A stretch of DNA of 30,000 nt from Chromera velia (lineage: Eukaryota > Sar > Chromeraceae). The stretch covers positions 1 to 30,000 of the forward strand of contig JAHBMJ010000963.1 of NCBI GenBank assembly GCA_018398765.1, written 5' to 3'. The position numbers and the translations under genes were made by a program. The notes under the pieces were generated by a model, which did no database searches, was not told the DNA's origin, and saw only the letters and a list, made by a program, of their open reading frames with translations. Of this stretch, positions 1 through 10,117 are shown one piece after another. Each line of letters begins with the position of its first letter. Within the stretch, counting starts at the first letter, position 1.

Positions 1-715
1 TTCAATACAGAGAGAGGGATCTGTGCGCTTCTCTCTGGAAGGCGGGATAAATCTGAGAATCAATGCAGAGAGCGATCTCTGCGCTATCCAATCTGCAAGA
101 AGCAAAGAATGCCGAGAAAGGGATCTGTGCGTTTCTCTCTGGGAGGCGGAATGAATCTGAGAATGGATGTAGAGAGGGATCTCTGTCCTGTCCTATCTGC
201 AACAAGGAATGACTGCAGAGAGACTGCAAAGCGGGATGAATGTAGAGAGAGGGATCTGTGAGCTTCTCTCTGGGCGGCGGAATGAATCTGAGAATGGATA
301 CAGAGAGGGGTCTCTGTCCTGTCCTATCTGCAACAAGGAATGAATGCTGAGAGAGAGATCTGGGTTCCCCTTGTCTGAAAGAAAGAATAAATGCAGATAG
401 CGACCTTTGCCCTTGTCTGGCTGCAAGCAAGCAGGAATGCAGAGAGGGATCTTGCCCTTCACTGTGTACAGGAAAAAAGGAATGCAGATGGATCTGCGTC
501 TGCAAGAAGGAATGGATGCAGAGAGAGGGATCTTCACCCTTCGTTGCCTGCACGAAAGGAACGAATGGTCAGAGAGGGATCGGTGTGCTCCTTGTCTGTA
601 AGAAGGAATGATTGCAGAGAGGGATCTTTACCCTTGTCTGGGTGCAAGCGAGAAGGGATGCGGATAAGGATTTTTGCCCGTTATCGTGTGCAAGAAGAAA
701 GGAATGCAGAGGGAT
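1..715. repeat. Degenerate tandem satellite with about 103-bp higher-order unit
   Basis: The stretch is built from diverged copies of a short motif around 'gaatgcagagagggatct' followed by a ctgcaagaagg-like segment. A longer unit beginning 'ggatctgtgcgcttctctct' recurs near 18, 121 and 252, so the spacing is about 103 and then about 131 bases, the second enlarged by an insertion. Open frames exist on both strands because few stops occur in the motif, and the translations are only repeats. I see no gene here; it looks like non-coding satellite DNA cut off by the left edge of the window. Confidence 0.7.
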
Positions 716-799
716 GAAGCGCGAGGGTTCTTGCCATGGGTGCGTCAGCCTGAGTTCTTCGCTTTGATCCCAAAAATTCTTCGACGACTCGTGTGGCCA

Positions 800-1245
800 A
801 AGACTACAAAATGCGTTCACGAGGACGGCTTGGATGTTGATGGACAAAACAGGGTGCGCGCGATAGAAGGAAAAATGTGTGTGGAGGAACCCGAGAACAG
901 AATGCGTTCAGGTGAAGCAGCATCAATGTGAACATATGAAAAGAGACACGAAGACCGAAGATGCTCCGGGGCACGAGGGTTCTCACTCAGACTGTCTGGC
1001 TCGGTAATAATCATGTGCGCAATGGCATGTAAACAGAGTGTGCTCATTCACGGGGGCAAGAAGAATGCGGTGCGCGGTGACAGGAGACGAGAATGTGCTT
1101 AGGGGCAAGCAGAATGCGTGTGGTAAGGGGAGCACAAGGATCGAATGCTCAGGAACAAGAAGAACGCGGCGTGCAGGGGACTGAAGAATGAGTGTGTGAC
1201 CCGGTGATGATCCGGTGTGATGGTGTTCGCAAGGGCAGGAAGCAG
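800..1245. repeat. Decayed copies of an 'agaatgcg...ggcaag' repeat
   Basis: Irregularly spaced copies of a motif like 'agaatgtgcttaggggcaag' occur near 808, 899, 1018, 1062, 1090, 1108, 1143 and 1185. They resemble the intact 28-bp unit that starts at 1251 and are probably older, diverged members of the same array. No convincing coding sequence lies here. Confidence 0.5.
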
Positions 1246-1418
1246 AGAGAATGTGCGCAGGAGCACAAGTCAGAGAGAATGTGCGCACGGGCACGAGTCA
1301 GAGAGAATGTGCGCAGAGGCACGAGTCAGACAGAACGTGTGCATGGGCACCAGTCAGAGAGAATGTGCGCACGGGCACGAGTCAGAGGGAATGTGCGCAG
1401 AGGCACGATGATAAGAGA
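1246..1418. repeat. 28-bp minisatellite, six copies
   Basis: The core 'atgtgcgca' (one copy 'acgtgtgca') recurs exactly every 28 bases at 1251, 1279, 1307, 1335, 1363 and 1391. Units differ by only a few bases, alternating gcacgggcac and gcagaggcac forms. Because 28 is not a multiple of three, the array is open in all three forward frames with the same repeated peptides, as expected of a non-coding tandem repeat rather than a protein repeat. Confidence 0.9.
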
Positions 1419-2130
1419 CGTGAGCATGAACCACAGTCGAACCAATCCACCTTAAAATGAAGGAGGCTGGTTGCTGGGTGCTCACGGAGCCGGGTCAAAC
1501 GAAGCGGACTCTTCCACACGAGGGGGTGTCCGTTCGCTTTCACCGACTGTTTCACAGACGGTCTTTCAGATTCTCTTCTCTCACTGCTCTTGCTGTTGCT
1601 TCTGTTGCAATGTATCTTTCTTGCTGAAATATTGTTTGGAAACGGTGAGTGGCGGCGACATGCGGCGACGACGCTCAAACGCTCGGCTAAAGGCTCTGCA
1701 GGCGCCGCCACGCCTTCCATGCAGCTATAAGCATCAGGCTGGCAATGGCTGGCAATGGCTGGCAATGGCTGGCAGCAATCTGGCAGCATCATGCATGCAG
1801 CATCCAGTGAAATCGAACACAAACTGTAATTTTGAAGCGAGGTTGTCTTTTCCATTCTTTTCCCACCTGCCATGTATACAACAGTGTTGAAGGTTGAAGG
1901 TGAGTGACCGTCGACCTTTTGTTTTTTTGACTGGCGGGGCTGGCGTGGCGGGGCGAGCTGATTTTTTGGTGGCTAGCTGGAATTCATCAGCTGGGGCCGT
2001 ATAGGAAGCGTTCTTCGTGAATCGCTTGGTGGTCAAGGGTTACTTTGCAGATTGATTCTGCAGTTCTCAGCAAGGGCACACTCGTGAGCTGAATTTTTTT
2101 CCTCTTAGAGTAAAAAAGTTTGGGCGTTGT
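1419..2130. other. Upstream region of ankyrin-Nudix gene
   Basis: No certain exon is seen. A short open segment 1872-1899 starts with ATG and runs nine codons into a textbook donor (GTGAGT at 1900), and a good acceptor (ctgcag) ends at 2060. These may mark an untranslated or extra 5' exon of the gene starting at 2131, but I could not join them in frame to it through a good acceptor. The interval also holds the GGCAATGGCT triplication at 1741. Confidence 0.3.
1741..1773. repeat. GGCAATGGCT x3 short tandem repeat
   Basis: Three exact head-to-tail copies of a 10-bp unit at 1741-1770, followed by further tggcagca-like partial copies to about 1800. Confidence 0.85.
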
Positions 2131-3903
2131 ATGAATTCCGTGATGACTGACGAGAGACTGCACAAACTCGTGAGAGACGGGGACCTGGAGGGGGCGCGGT
2201 TCCTCCTTGGCACCGAGGAGGGTAAGGCTCTCGTGAAGGTCAAGGACAAACTTCAAAGGTGGGGCAAAATGCGTTTCTCTCCTTTTTGTAGATCTATGAT
2301 TTGTTGACGGGCCTCTGCAGCGTACCTGTCCATCCAGGCAGCACCTGGAGAGCATCAGTCTGCCATCTTTTCCAGTGCGTCGGTGTTGAATTTTGCAAAA
2401 ACACTTTCTCCCTCGTCTCATGCGCTCGCAGGACGCCGCTCCACCTTGCAGCTTTCAACGGTGCGTCCGTGAGTAGAACCAGATTTCTTAATTGAGACCT
2501 TATTTGTCTCCCCTTTACCGTGGTGAATTGCAATTGCGCGCGACTCCTCAGATCCTGGGTGGAGTCAGACAAAGGAGACTTCTCTGCTTTCTGTTTTGTT
2601 CAACTGCCCGGTTGAGTCTACGTCTCTCTGAAACACCTCCTCTGCAGCGCTGTCTTCATCATCTTGCGTCTCTTACCCTTCTTGCTTTTTGCCCTAGGAC
2701 AAACATCCATACGGAGAGAGAGGGAGGGAAAGGGAGTGACGGGCAAATGGAGAGAGAGAAGCACCAATGCAAAACGCTTGCATGACGAAGAGAAGAAGAG
2801 GACAGTTGCCCAGTCAATGCTTCTCTCGATCGCTTCCTTTTCCATGACACACATTCACGGGGCTACAAACAAACGCACGCGGACCCTCCCCATTGGTGTG
2901 TGCAGGGAACAAGCCGATGACTCAGGCGCTCATCAGTGCGGGTGCAAGCGTGCACGCCACGGCAGCTGACGGTATGACAGCCCTCCACTTTGCCGCGATG
3001 AAGGGGCAAGACGATACCGTGCAACTGGTCGGTTTCCTTTCCTTTTCGACGTTCATATCAACAACGACCAATCTGAAATGTGCAGGTCAAACAGAGAGAG
3101 GAGAATAAATGCTCTTGTGTCTTGAGGTGTCTTTGATCAAACGAAGTGACAAGGCAATTAATTCCCTGCTTCCGAATTTTCTCTGCTTGCCCCCCTGAAG
3201 TCCGGCACATTCGCCCTCTCTGTCTTGTCCCCGTACCCCAAAGCCCGTGTGACTGTCTCTCCTCCAATTTTCTCCTGCCGTTCTTCCTATGCATCAATCG
3301 CTTGCCGTCTGTGTTTTGCACCTTTTCTGTCGGTCACAGCTAGCGCAAGCATGTTCACTTTGCTCTCTGACCGTTATGATGTAATTGAAAGTGCACGCAC
3401 GTGCATGGGAGCGCAATGCAATGCAGCTGATCCAAAAAGGCGGCAACGTGAACCAAAAAATGAGCAAGGGACAGAGAAGCGTGGTCAGCGGCTTGTCTCA
3501 CAAAGGATTCAAAGAAATAAAGAAGTGCCTCTTGTGGACTGTTCGGCTGTGCATTCGTTTGACTTGCGACAGAGACTCTTTGTCTCAGTGACACGGCAGC
3601 AGCAAAACGTGGGAGCAATTGCGGCTAGGACTGAACAATGCATTGTATGGAGACGCTGAGGGAGAAAGAGGCAACGGACATTATGCATGTGAGGTGGATG
3701 TTCTTCCGCGCTTTCTTTCTCTCTTCCCCGCTTACGCAATCACGCGCTTACTCCACTGAGTGCTGGAAGGCCTTTCCCTGTGCCTTCCTCTTCGGAAGAG
3801 AGCTGTGCTGTTGTCTTCCTCCGCGGGCGGGCGAAAGATTATCCGTCCAAGGTCCTTCGCTGTCGCCTGCTTTGGCCTGTGTTAGAGTGTATATCCGTGC
3901 ACG

Positions 3904-3959
<56 letters not shown>

Positions 3960-6262
3960 CGCGCGTTCTTCCGAGAGCGTCCTTGCAGGCCCACCTTGCT
4001 GCCAAGTCAGGCCACACGAGCACGCTGAAGCTCCTCGCAGCATTCGGAGCCAACCTGTCGGTTGTGAACTCCCAAAAGCAGACCCCTCTGGACCTTCTGA
4101 GCTGCAGCGACAAAGAGAAGGAAGCGCTGATCGAGGAGGCCAAACAAATGGCCACACAGGTGGGTGGGTCAGCACAGACGAAGAAAGCAGAAAGACTACT
4201 TCCATGCACGATTCCAGAGGGACTCAATTCGACACAAAGTGCATCTGTGTCTCCCTACTTCAGTCATTCGCTAAAGTGCACGATTAAACGAGGAAGCGGC
4301 AAAAATTGAAGAACAATCCCACTGACTGTTCTTCTCTAACCTGTTTCAATGACCCACACGTTCGCAGAAGTGAGAGAAGAGAATTCCGTTCAACAGACGC
4401 AAAGGAAAGGGATCTGAATGTCGCTATACACGTGCAGGTTCGCAACCGAAAGCTGCTTGCCCCGGCAGAGGCAGAAGGGGGTGGGGAAGAGAAAGAGAAA
4501 CAGATGGCTGAGGGGGGTGCCGCTGTTTCCTCTTCCTCCGCTTCAATCGGTCCGCAACTGCCTCCCCACCTGTCTTCTTCCTCCTCCTCCTCCGCTTCAA
4601 TCGGTCCCCAACTGCCTCCCCACTTGGCTAAGAGGCCCCTTGAAGAGTCCAGAGAGATCCCGGAAGAGGAGAAGGATGGAACAGGACAGACAGAAGAGAG
4701 TGTCACCAAAAAGCCACGTACAGCAGCAGCAGACGCAGACGCAGATGAGGAAATGAGCTCCGCGCACCCACGTCGCTACCGACCGAACGTGGGCGTTGTC
4801 ATCTTCAACAAAGAGGGTCAAGTGCTGGTCAGTCTCAGAGTGAGACAATTTTGCATCAATTGCGTTTCTGGTGCTTCGTTGGAGAGTGCTTTCGCGAAGA
4901 ACTTCAGTGAACTGCTAGCACAAAACTGTTGCTCAGCTTTCTGCCATTCATCGATGTTCTATTAATACGAACGGTGACACAGAGGTGCAGGAACGCCAAT
5001 CTGAGGCGAGGAGGGAGGAAGGAAGGAAGCAAGGAACAGGGAAACGAGAAAGGAATCAAAATGGTTTTTTCTTCGTTTTTTCTCCGATTGCCCTTTTCGT
5101 CGTCTCTTTCTTCTTCTTCTTCTCTCCTCCTTCTTTTGCAAAATCCCCCCCTGATCAAATTCATGCAGGTCGGTGAGAGACTGAAGCCAGCGGGCGCATG
5201 GCAATTGCCACAGGGGGGCATCGCAGACGGTGTGTTCGTCATGTCACCCTGTTTCTCTGTCTGCGTGATCGTCGGCCAAAGTCTTTAAGCCGGGAAATTA
5301 GGGGGTTTGCGGGCAGACGTCGCTTTGCATTGGACTGGAAAAAGGATCAGGCTGAAGGGCAGACAAGCGGAGTTGAATGGAAGATGCAGTCCCCCTCCTT
5401 CTCTGCAGTGCACTCTGTCTCCTTGTCTTCCTGCACGTGCGCATTCGCTTGATTATTTGTTGAATCATTCTGTACTTCACTTCATGAATGCATTCATTTT
5501 CATGCAGAAAAAGAATGCATGCGCAATTCTGTGCTTCACTTCGTGAATGCATGTGCTTGATGCTCCCTACATGTGTGGCCCCGCTTCTCTCTGTGTGTCC
5601 TCTTTTGGCAACCAGGAAGCGTAGATCGGTGTGTGGGGTTCGGGTCTCAAGTGTGACTATTCCGAATATTTCATTGATGCATTTCCGGTCTTTAAAAGGG
5701 CAAGAAGACAGAGGGGGCTTCTGCTCCTGGGTTTAGGTCGGTGAATCTGTTAAGTAACGTGTCTGAGAGGCCGCATCTAATGTGGAACACACGGACAACC
5801 TTGTCAAGCTTATTCAGTCTTGGACTGTTTCTCTGCGAAAATGGTTTTCATGACAAGGTTCATGCCATATGGGCATGTGCAGGGGAGTCTCCAGTTGACG
5901 CTGCGTGGAGGGAGATGTATGAGGAGACGGGGCTTCGGAAAGGCGCGCATGCCGTCGAGCTGGTCGGACCCGTACCCGGAGATCCTTTGACTTATGACTT
6001 TCCTCAAGAGAAAAAGGGGTGGGTTGGCCAGGCCCAGAGGTTCTTTCTTTTCTTCTCACCGGACGACGACCTGCCTTCCAAGACAGATGTGGGAGGAAAA
6101 GACGGAGAGCCCCCTGAATTCTCTCGGATGGCGTGGAGATCGTTTGAGCAAGTGGTCAGCGGCATGGTGTCATTCAAAAAACCTGTGTATGAAGAGCTTC
6201 AGAGACGCACTGTTCCTGCCATAGAGGCATTTTTAAAGAGTCGAGATGGCAAAAACAATTGA
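2131..6262 (+). CDS. Ankyrin-repeat / Nudix hydrolase fusion (RppH/Ap4A hydrolase type)
   Basis: Eight exons: 2131-2258, 2432-2460, 2906-3027, 3427-3480, 3989-4159, 4438-4827, 5169-5229, 5883-6262, giving 444 residues with all phases matching. Residues 8-165 form about four ankyrin repeats (TPLHLAAFNG at 44, TALHFAAMKG at 77, SAHLAAKSG at 111, QTPLDLL near 143). A Ser/Pro- and Glu-rich linker covers about 170-275. The Nudix domain follows: RPNVGVVIF strand, WQLPQGG at 309-315, and a perfect Nudix box 314-336 with G314, E320, R328-E329, E332-E333, G335. YDFP and the GQAQRFFLF strand are typical of RppH and plant Ap4A hydrolases, which cleave nucleoside polyphosphates or RNA 5' pyrophosphate; that substrate range is inferred from the family. 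The ankyrin part should bind a partner. I see no targeting signal. The alternative is two genes, the Nudix one starting at the ATG at 4504. ATG 2131 is the first in-frame start; ATG 2143 is possible. Confidence 0.88.
3904..3966. repeat. Compound (CT)n(GT)n(GC)n microsatellite in intron 4
   Basis: CT repeats pass directly into GT repeats and then into GC repeats, all inside the intron ending at 3988. Alternating purine-pyrimidine GT/GC runs are known Z-DNA formers. Confidence 0.95.
4537..4623 (+). repeat. In-frame 54-bp duplication in the ankyrin-Nudix linker
   Basis: The 33-base segment at 4537-4569 recurs at 4591-4623 with two differences, both third-codon-position. The spacing of 54 bases (18 codons) keeps frame, so the protein carries SASIGPQLPPHL twice, separated by a serine run. 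This is a recent linker expansion. Confidence 0.9.
5467..5552. repeat. Direct repeat in intron 7
   Basis: A 27-base segment at 5467-5493 (attctgtacttcacttcatg...) recurs at 5526-5552 with two mismatches. It lies wholly inside the last intron of the ankyrin-Nudix gene and looks like a simple local duplication. Confidence 0.8.
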
Positions 6263-7161
6263 AATACTGCCTGTCTTAATTTCAACCTAAACGTTGAACT
6301 AGTACGTCTGAGTATACGTTGCTTGCTAGGTTACTTGTAACTCTTTTAGTTACTAATTGATTGATTGATTGATTAATTGATTAGCTAGTTGATTGATTGA
6401 TTGATTGATTTTCAAGTTTGCTCTAGCGCTAGCTTTAGAGCGTCTTCCTGCTATATTTCTATCTGTCGCCAGAGGAAGCAGCTAGGCTAGCAGCTAGGGT
6501 AGGGCATTCCCCAGCTACGCTGAGGTGACAGACCCCGCCATCGGGGCCTGCTGGGGCGCCTGCCGAAACTTTATGCTCTGGCTACTACTATATACTTAAC
6601 TATTTGTTTGGACGGCCCCGGGTTTGATTATTGATGATGACTTAACCGGGAAGTTAACCCCAATTAAGCTAATGATAAATCTACTAATAAGTTTTTGGGT
6701 CGTTCGCACCTAGCGTTAATTCGCATACTTACGTATCCGTCAGATCAGTCATGCAATGAATAATCATGCATGCTAGAGATAGCTAAATTTATAATCTTTT
6801 TTCTAGTATTTTTTAAAAGTTTAATTAAGTTTAATTCTGCTATATACATCTAACTAACTATACACAAATTGTTCAACTTTTAGGTTGTTTCCCGAGTCCA
6901 AACGCCCAGTTCAAGTTTGAACTGCTAGTATCTGCTAGTCCACGTACGATCGAGTCAAAAACACATTTCTTTTTCGAATGGAAAGATCAGAATTCCTAGC
7001 AGAATTCCATATAGTCAGAATTAAGTGAATCAGAAGCAACTTCAGGGTAGCGAGAAGGCCCATGCAGTGCGGAACTAATCAATCAATCAATCAATCGAAA
7101 CTGTCACTAGCTGGGACTCACCTTCTCCTCAGCGCCTTGGTGTGAATTACATCCAACACCT
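6263..7161. other. AT-rich gap bounded by inverted TTGA / TCAA tracts
   Basis: No gene is seen. The interval separates two convergent genes. A run of TTGATTGA units at 6355-6411 is matched by its reverse complement (AATC units) at 7078-7096, giving an inverted pair about 700 bases apart. A perfect small hairpin CCCCG-CCAT-CGGGG lies at 6533-6546, and a gctagc-rich stretch precedes it. Composition is more AT-rich than the surrounding genes. It could be an old foldback insertion or 3' flanking DNA; nothing in it looks like a transposase. Confidence 0.5.
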
Positions 7162-7744
7162 TTACTTTGGCTTTCCTTTCTTATCTCTCCACCCTCCGGC
7201 TGGCTTTTTTGAGGACCCACTTGCACTGTGACCCCCCTCCATCTCCATTGAATCGGATGCAGGAGGGGCCTGCTGGTCACTTCTCACTCGAGGCATCCTC
7301 ATCTGGGGCTGGGCATGTGCCGCTGCTACTGCTGCTGCCGCTGCGGGCACTTCGTCCACTGTCCCTCTGTTGCCCTCTGGAATCTGACTGTTTTTCTTCG
7401 TCTGGCCCTTTTCTTTCTTCCTGTTCTTTTGTTTTGATTCGTCCTTCAAGACCCTGGCAGTACCTGGACGGCCTGATGATGTTGAGCCTCCAGCAGCTGA
7501 GGAAGCAGAAGAGGCGGAGTGACTCGGGAGAGGGTCAGTGTCGAGAGTGAATTGCAGGGCCTCGCGGGATCTCGCGTTCTTCTGAAATCTGCACAGTGAG
7601 ACGGGATGGATGGACATGCAACTCGGGCACGAATTGGCAGGCAGACAGACAGACAATGTCGTCTTTTCTTTACTTTTTTCGCTTCCTCTCTGACAGACAG
7701 ACAGTCTATATGTTTCTTCTTTTTCTCCCTCCTTTTCTTCATGA

Positions 7745-7778
<34 letters not shown>

Positions 7779-8561
7779 TATATGTTTCTTCTTCTCCCTT
7801 CTTTTCTTCATGAACACAGACAGACAGACAGACAGACAGGCAGGCAGGCAGGCAGACAGACAGAGAAAAAATAATATCCAAGGCATTCAGTCGTCCTGAA
7901 ATCCCTCAAACAGACGCCTGCGTCCTGATGTTCCAAGCCGCTGGGGAGAAAAGGGATTCATGAAGCCACACACAGACTGAGCATGAATGAAAAGTCGCAA
8001 AGAAAGAAACAAACTTCCTCGCCGAGTGCGCAGGCCGGCCGGTGGAAGCACACGAAGATATATGAACAAAAAGGATCGTAAAGAGAAGACATGGGGGAAA
8101 GAAGGACCGAAGGAAGCAAGGGAAAAAAAAAAGGAAGGAAGAAAGAAGCGGCGAAAGGAAGGGACAGAGCGAAACAAGCGAGGAAGCCGGGAAGGAAGGA
8201 AGGAAGGAAGGAAGGAAGGAAAGAAAAATCACTCACACAGAGAGCTCGATGTCCTCTACCAAAGCCTTTCTGGCTTTTGCATTTCTTCTCGAGATCTCAC
8301 CCATGAATTTCTGCAACACATGCAGGTCGATCGACACATCAAGATTACGAACAGAAATGCGTCATCGGCACCGAAACAAATTCAATGCATGTTTCTTGAA
8401 ATCTTTGGAGCCAGAGAAGGGGAGAAGGGGGGGGGGTTCTCCATCTGAAATAAAATGAAATAAAAATGAAAGAAGGGAAAGAAAAGGGAAGCGAACTTCA
8501 AGGGAAGGGGAAAACACAGAAAGGCAAAAGGACAGAGATTGAATGAATGAAAGAAAGAGAG

Positions 8562-8618
<57 letters not shown>

Positions 8619-8654
8619 AAGAAAAGAAAGAAAAGAAAGGAAGAAAGGAAGAAA

Positions 8655-8686
<32 letters not shown>

Positions 8687-9304
8687 AGAAAGAAAGAAAG
8701 AAAAAAAGACAGAAAGAAAGAAAGAAAGGAAGGAAGGAAGAAAGGAAGGAAGGGAGGGAGGGAGGGAGGGAGGGAGGAAGGAAGGAAAGGAAGGAGAGGA
8801 AGGAGAGGAAGGAAGGAAGGAAGGAAGGAAGAGAAGGAAGGAAGGAAGAGAAGGAAGGAAAGAAGGAAGGAAGGAAGGAAGAAAGGAAGGAAGAGAAGGA
8901 AGGAAGAGAAGGAAGGAAAGGAAGGAAGGAAGGAAGGAAAGGAAGGAAGGAAGGAAGGAAAGGAAGGAAGGAAGGAAGAAAGGAAGGAAGGAAGGAAGGG
9001 AAGGAAGGAAGGAAGGAAGGAAGGGAAGGAAGGAAGGAAGGAAGGAAGGAAGGAAGGAAGAGAAGGAAGGAAGAGAAGGAAGGAAGAGAAGGAAGGAAGA
9101 GAAGGAAGGAAGAGAAGGAAGGAAGAGAAGGAAGAAAACAAGGAAAGGGGATGAAAGCAGGTGAGGGAGGCGAAACAACACATCACAAAAACATTTTCAA
9201 ACACAATGGGTTTCACTTCGATACTCTAGCATGAAAATCACGCCGCAGCAGTACTGCATGTCTGCCTACATGACTCCTTCGTTCATCTGCAAGGTATTCG
9301 GAAA

Positions 9305-9338
<34 letters not shown>

Positions 9339-10117
9339 CTCAATGTGCGGAGCCGCCTTTCCGAAACTGCGCCGGCCGTGCACGAAGGGCGCTGGAGGGA
9401 GCTCCTCTCCGACTTCGCTGCTCACAAATGACACGCATTTTCGCATCGCACGTGCTCGACATCAACTCATTTTCAACGACACATACGCTCAGACGGACGG
9501 TTCATCTCCCTAGTCCACACAGCTGGCGGAACTGGAGAGAAAAATCTCTTCAACGTCACGCAGGCGAAAAAGAGAGAGCTGTCGGAGAAGAGAGAAATGG
9601 AGATCTCTAGGGACAGAAAAATAGGTACAGACAGCAACAGACCTGCCGAGGTTTGGTCTTTCTCTGCCAAAGAACATCTGTACAAATTTTCTTGCATGTC
9701 GAACCAACGAACCAACGACACACCAACCGGCCAACCTCGGTTTGGGTCTGAGGGTCTCTGGGAGCTGCTCGCGGGGCACAGCTCCCTCTGCAGTCCACTG
9801 CACCTGAGACCTGTAGGCCTGCTGCCTCTGCTCCATTTGCCTCCGCCCCGCCTCCTGCTCTGCTTTGCGCATGAAAGGGAGCTGCATGAAAGGAAGGAGG
9901 GGGGCGCGGATGCAAATGCTTCCTTGTTGCTTCTGTTCGTTTGATCGGTCACAGGGCATGCTAGCAGAAAGACAGAACCGATAGGAGTAGACAATGAATC
10001 ACCAGACTGAGTTCTGCGTTTAGACTCACTGACATGCTGCGTCGCTTTTCCGAGTTTTGACATCATCTCGGTCCTCTCCTCCGGAGAAGCCTTGTTTGTT
10101 TGCCACGGATACTGCAT
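7162..10117 (-). CDS. Hypothetical multi-exon protein, helical middle, Ala/Lys-rich tail
   Basis: Minus-strand exons in order: 10117-10034, 9881-9728, 9531-9483, 9417-9339, 8310-8237, 7588-7162; about 288 residues in phase. The start ATG at 10117 sits in a perfect GCCACC context and begins MQYPWQTNKASPEERT. Exon 2 encodes a Glu/Gln/Arg-rich helix (FMRKAEQEAGRRQMEQRQQ) then a Pro-rich LRPKPRLA; exon 5 encodes FMGEISRRNAKARKALVEDI, again helical; the last exon is low complexity with an Ala tract and a basic end (KKPAGGWRDKKGKPK). I do not recognise the family. Exons 1-3 and 5-6 are well supported. The join of exon 3 to exon 4 is doubtful: it needs a 65-nt intron, several donors are possible, and the true exon 3 may end at a stop at 9473, with a second gene starting at ATG 9446. 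Confidence 0.6.
7632..7865. repeat. (CAGA)n arrays with interleaved T/C-rich segments
   Basis: Four CAGA blocks near 7636, 7694, 7746-7778 and 7818-7864 (the last with CAGG units) are separated by two near copies of a 'tatatgtttcttctt...ttcttcatgaac' segment, so the whole is a tandem duplication of about 70 bases. It lies in the last intron of the minus-strand gene; in that transcript it reads CTGT. Confidence 0.9.
8470..9156. repeat. Long polypurine tract, (GAAA)n then (GGAA)n
   Basis: About 690 bases almost free of pyrimidines on the plus strand: GAAA and GA repeats from about 8540, AGAAAGG mixtures, a GGGA block near 8750-8775, then GGAA/GAGAAGGAA units to about 9136. It lies in the intron between 8310 and 9339 of the minus-strand gene, so the transcript carries polypyrimidine. 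Long Arg/Lys/Glu or Ser/Phe/Leu open frames across it are repeat artefacts. Confidence 0.95.
9307..9338. repeat. (CAGA)n at an intron 5' end
   Basis: Eight CAGA units; on the minus strand they read GTCTGTCTG and begin exactly at the proposed donor of exon 4 (9338), offering several donors four bases apart. Confidence 0.85.

Noticed and set aside
1246..1418. CRISPR-like array
   Set aside because: Units follow each other with no unique spacers and the genome is eukaryotic.
8362..9216. Long open frames on both strands (284 residues minus, 205 plus)
   Set aside because: They are artefacts of the polypurine tract, which lacks stops in several frames.
9231..9431. Plus-strand exons ending in LSETAPAVHEGRWRELLSDF
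   Set aside because: The region also reads well on the minus strand, where it joins flanking exons in phase; no further plus-strand exons were found.
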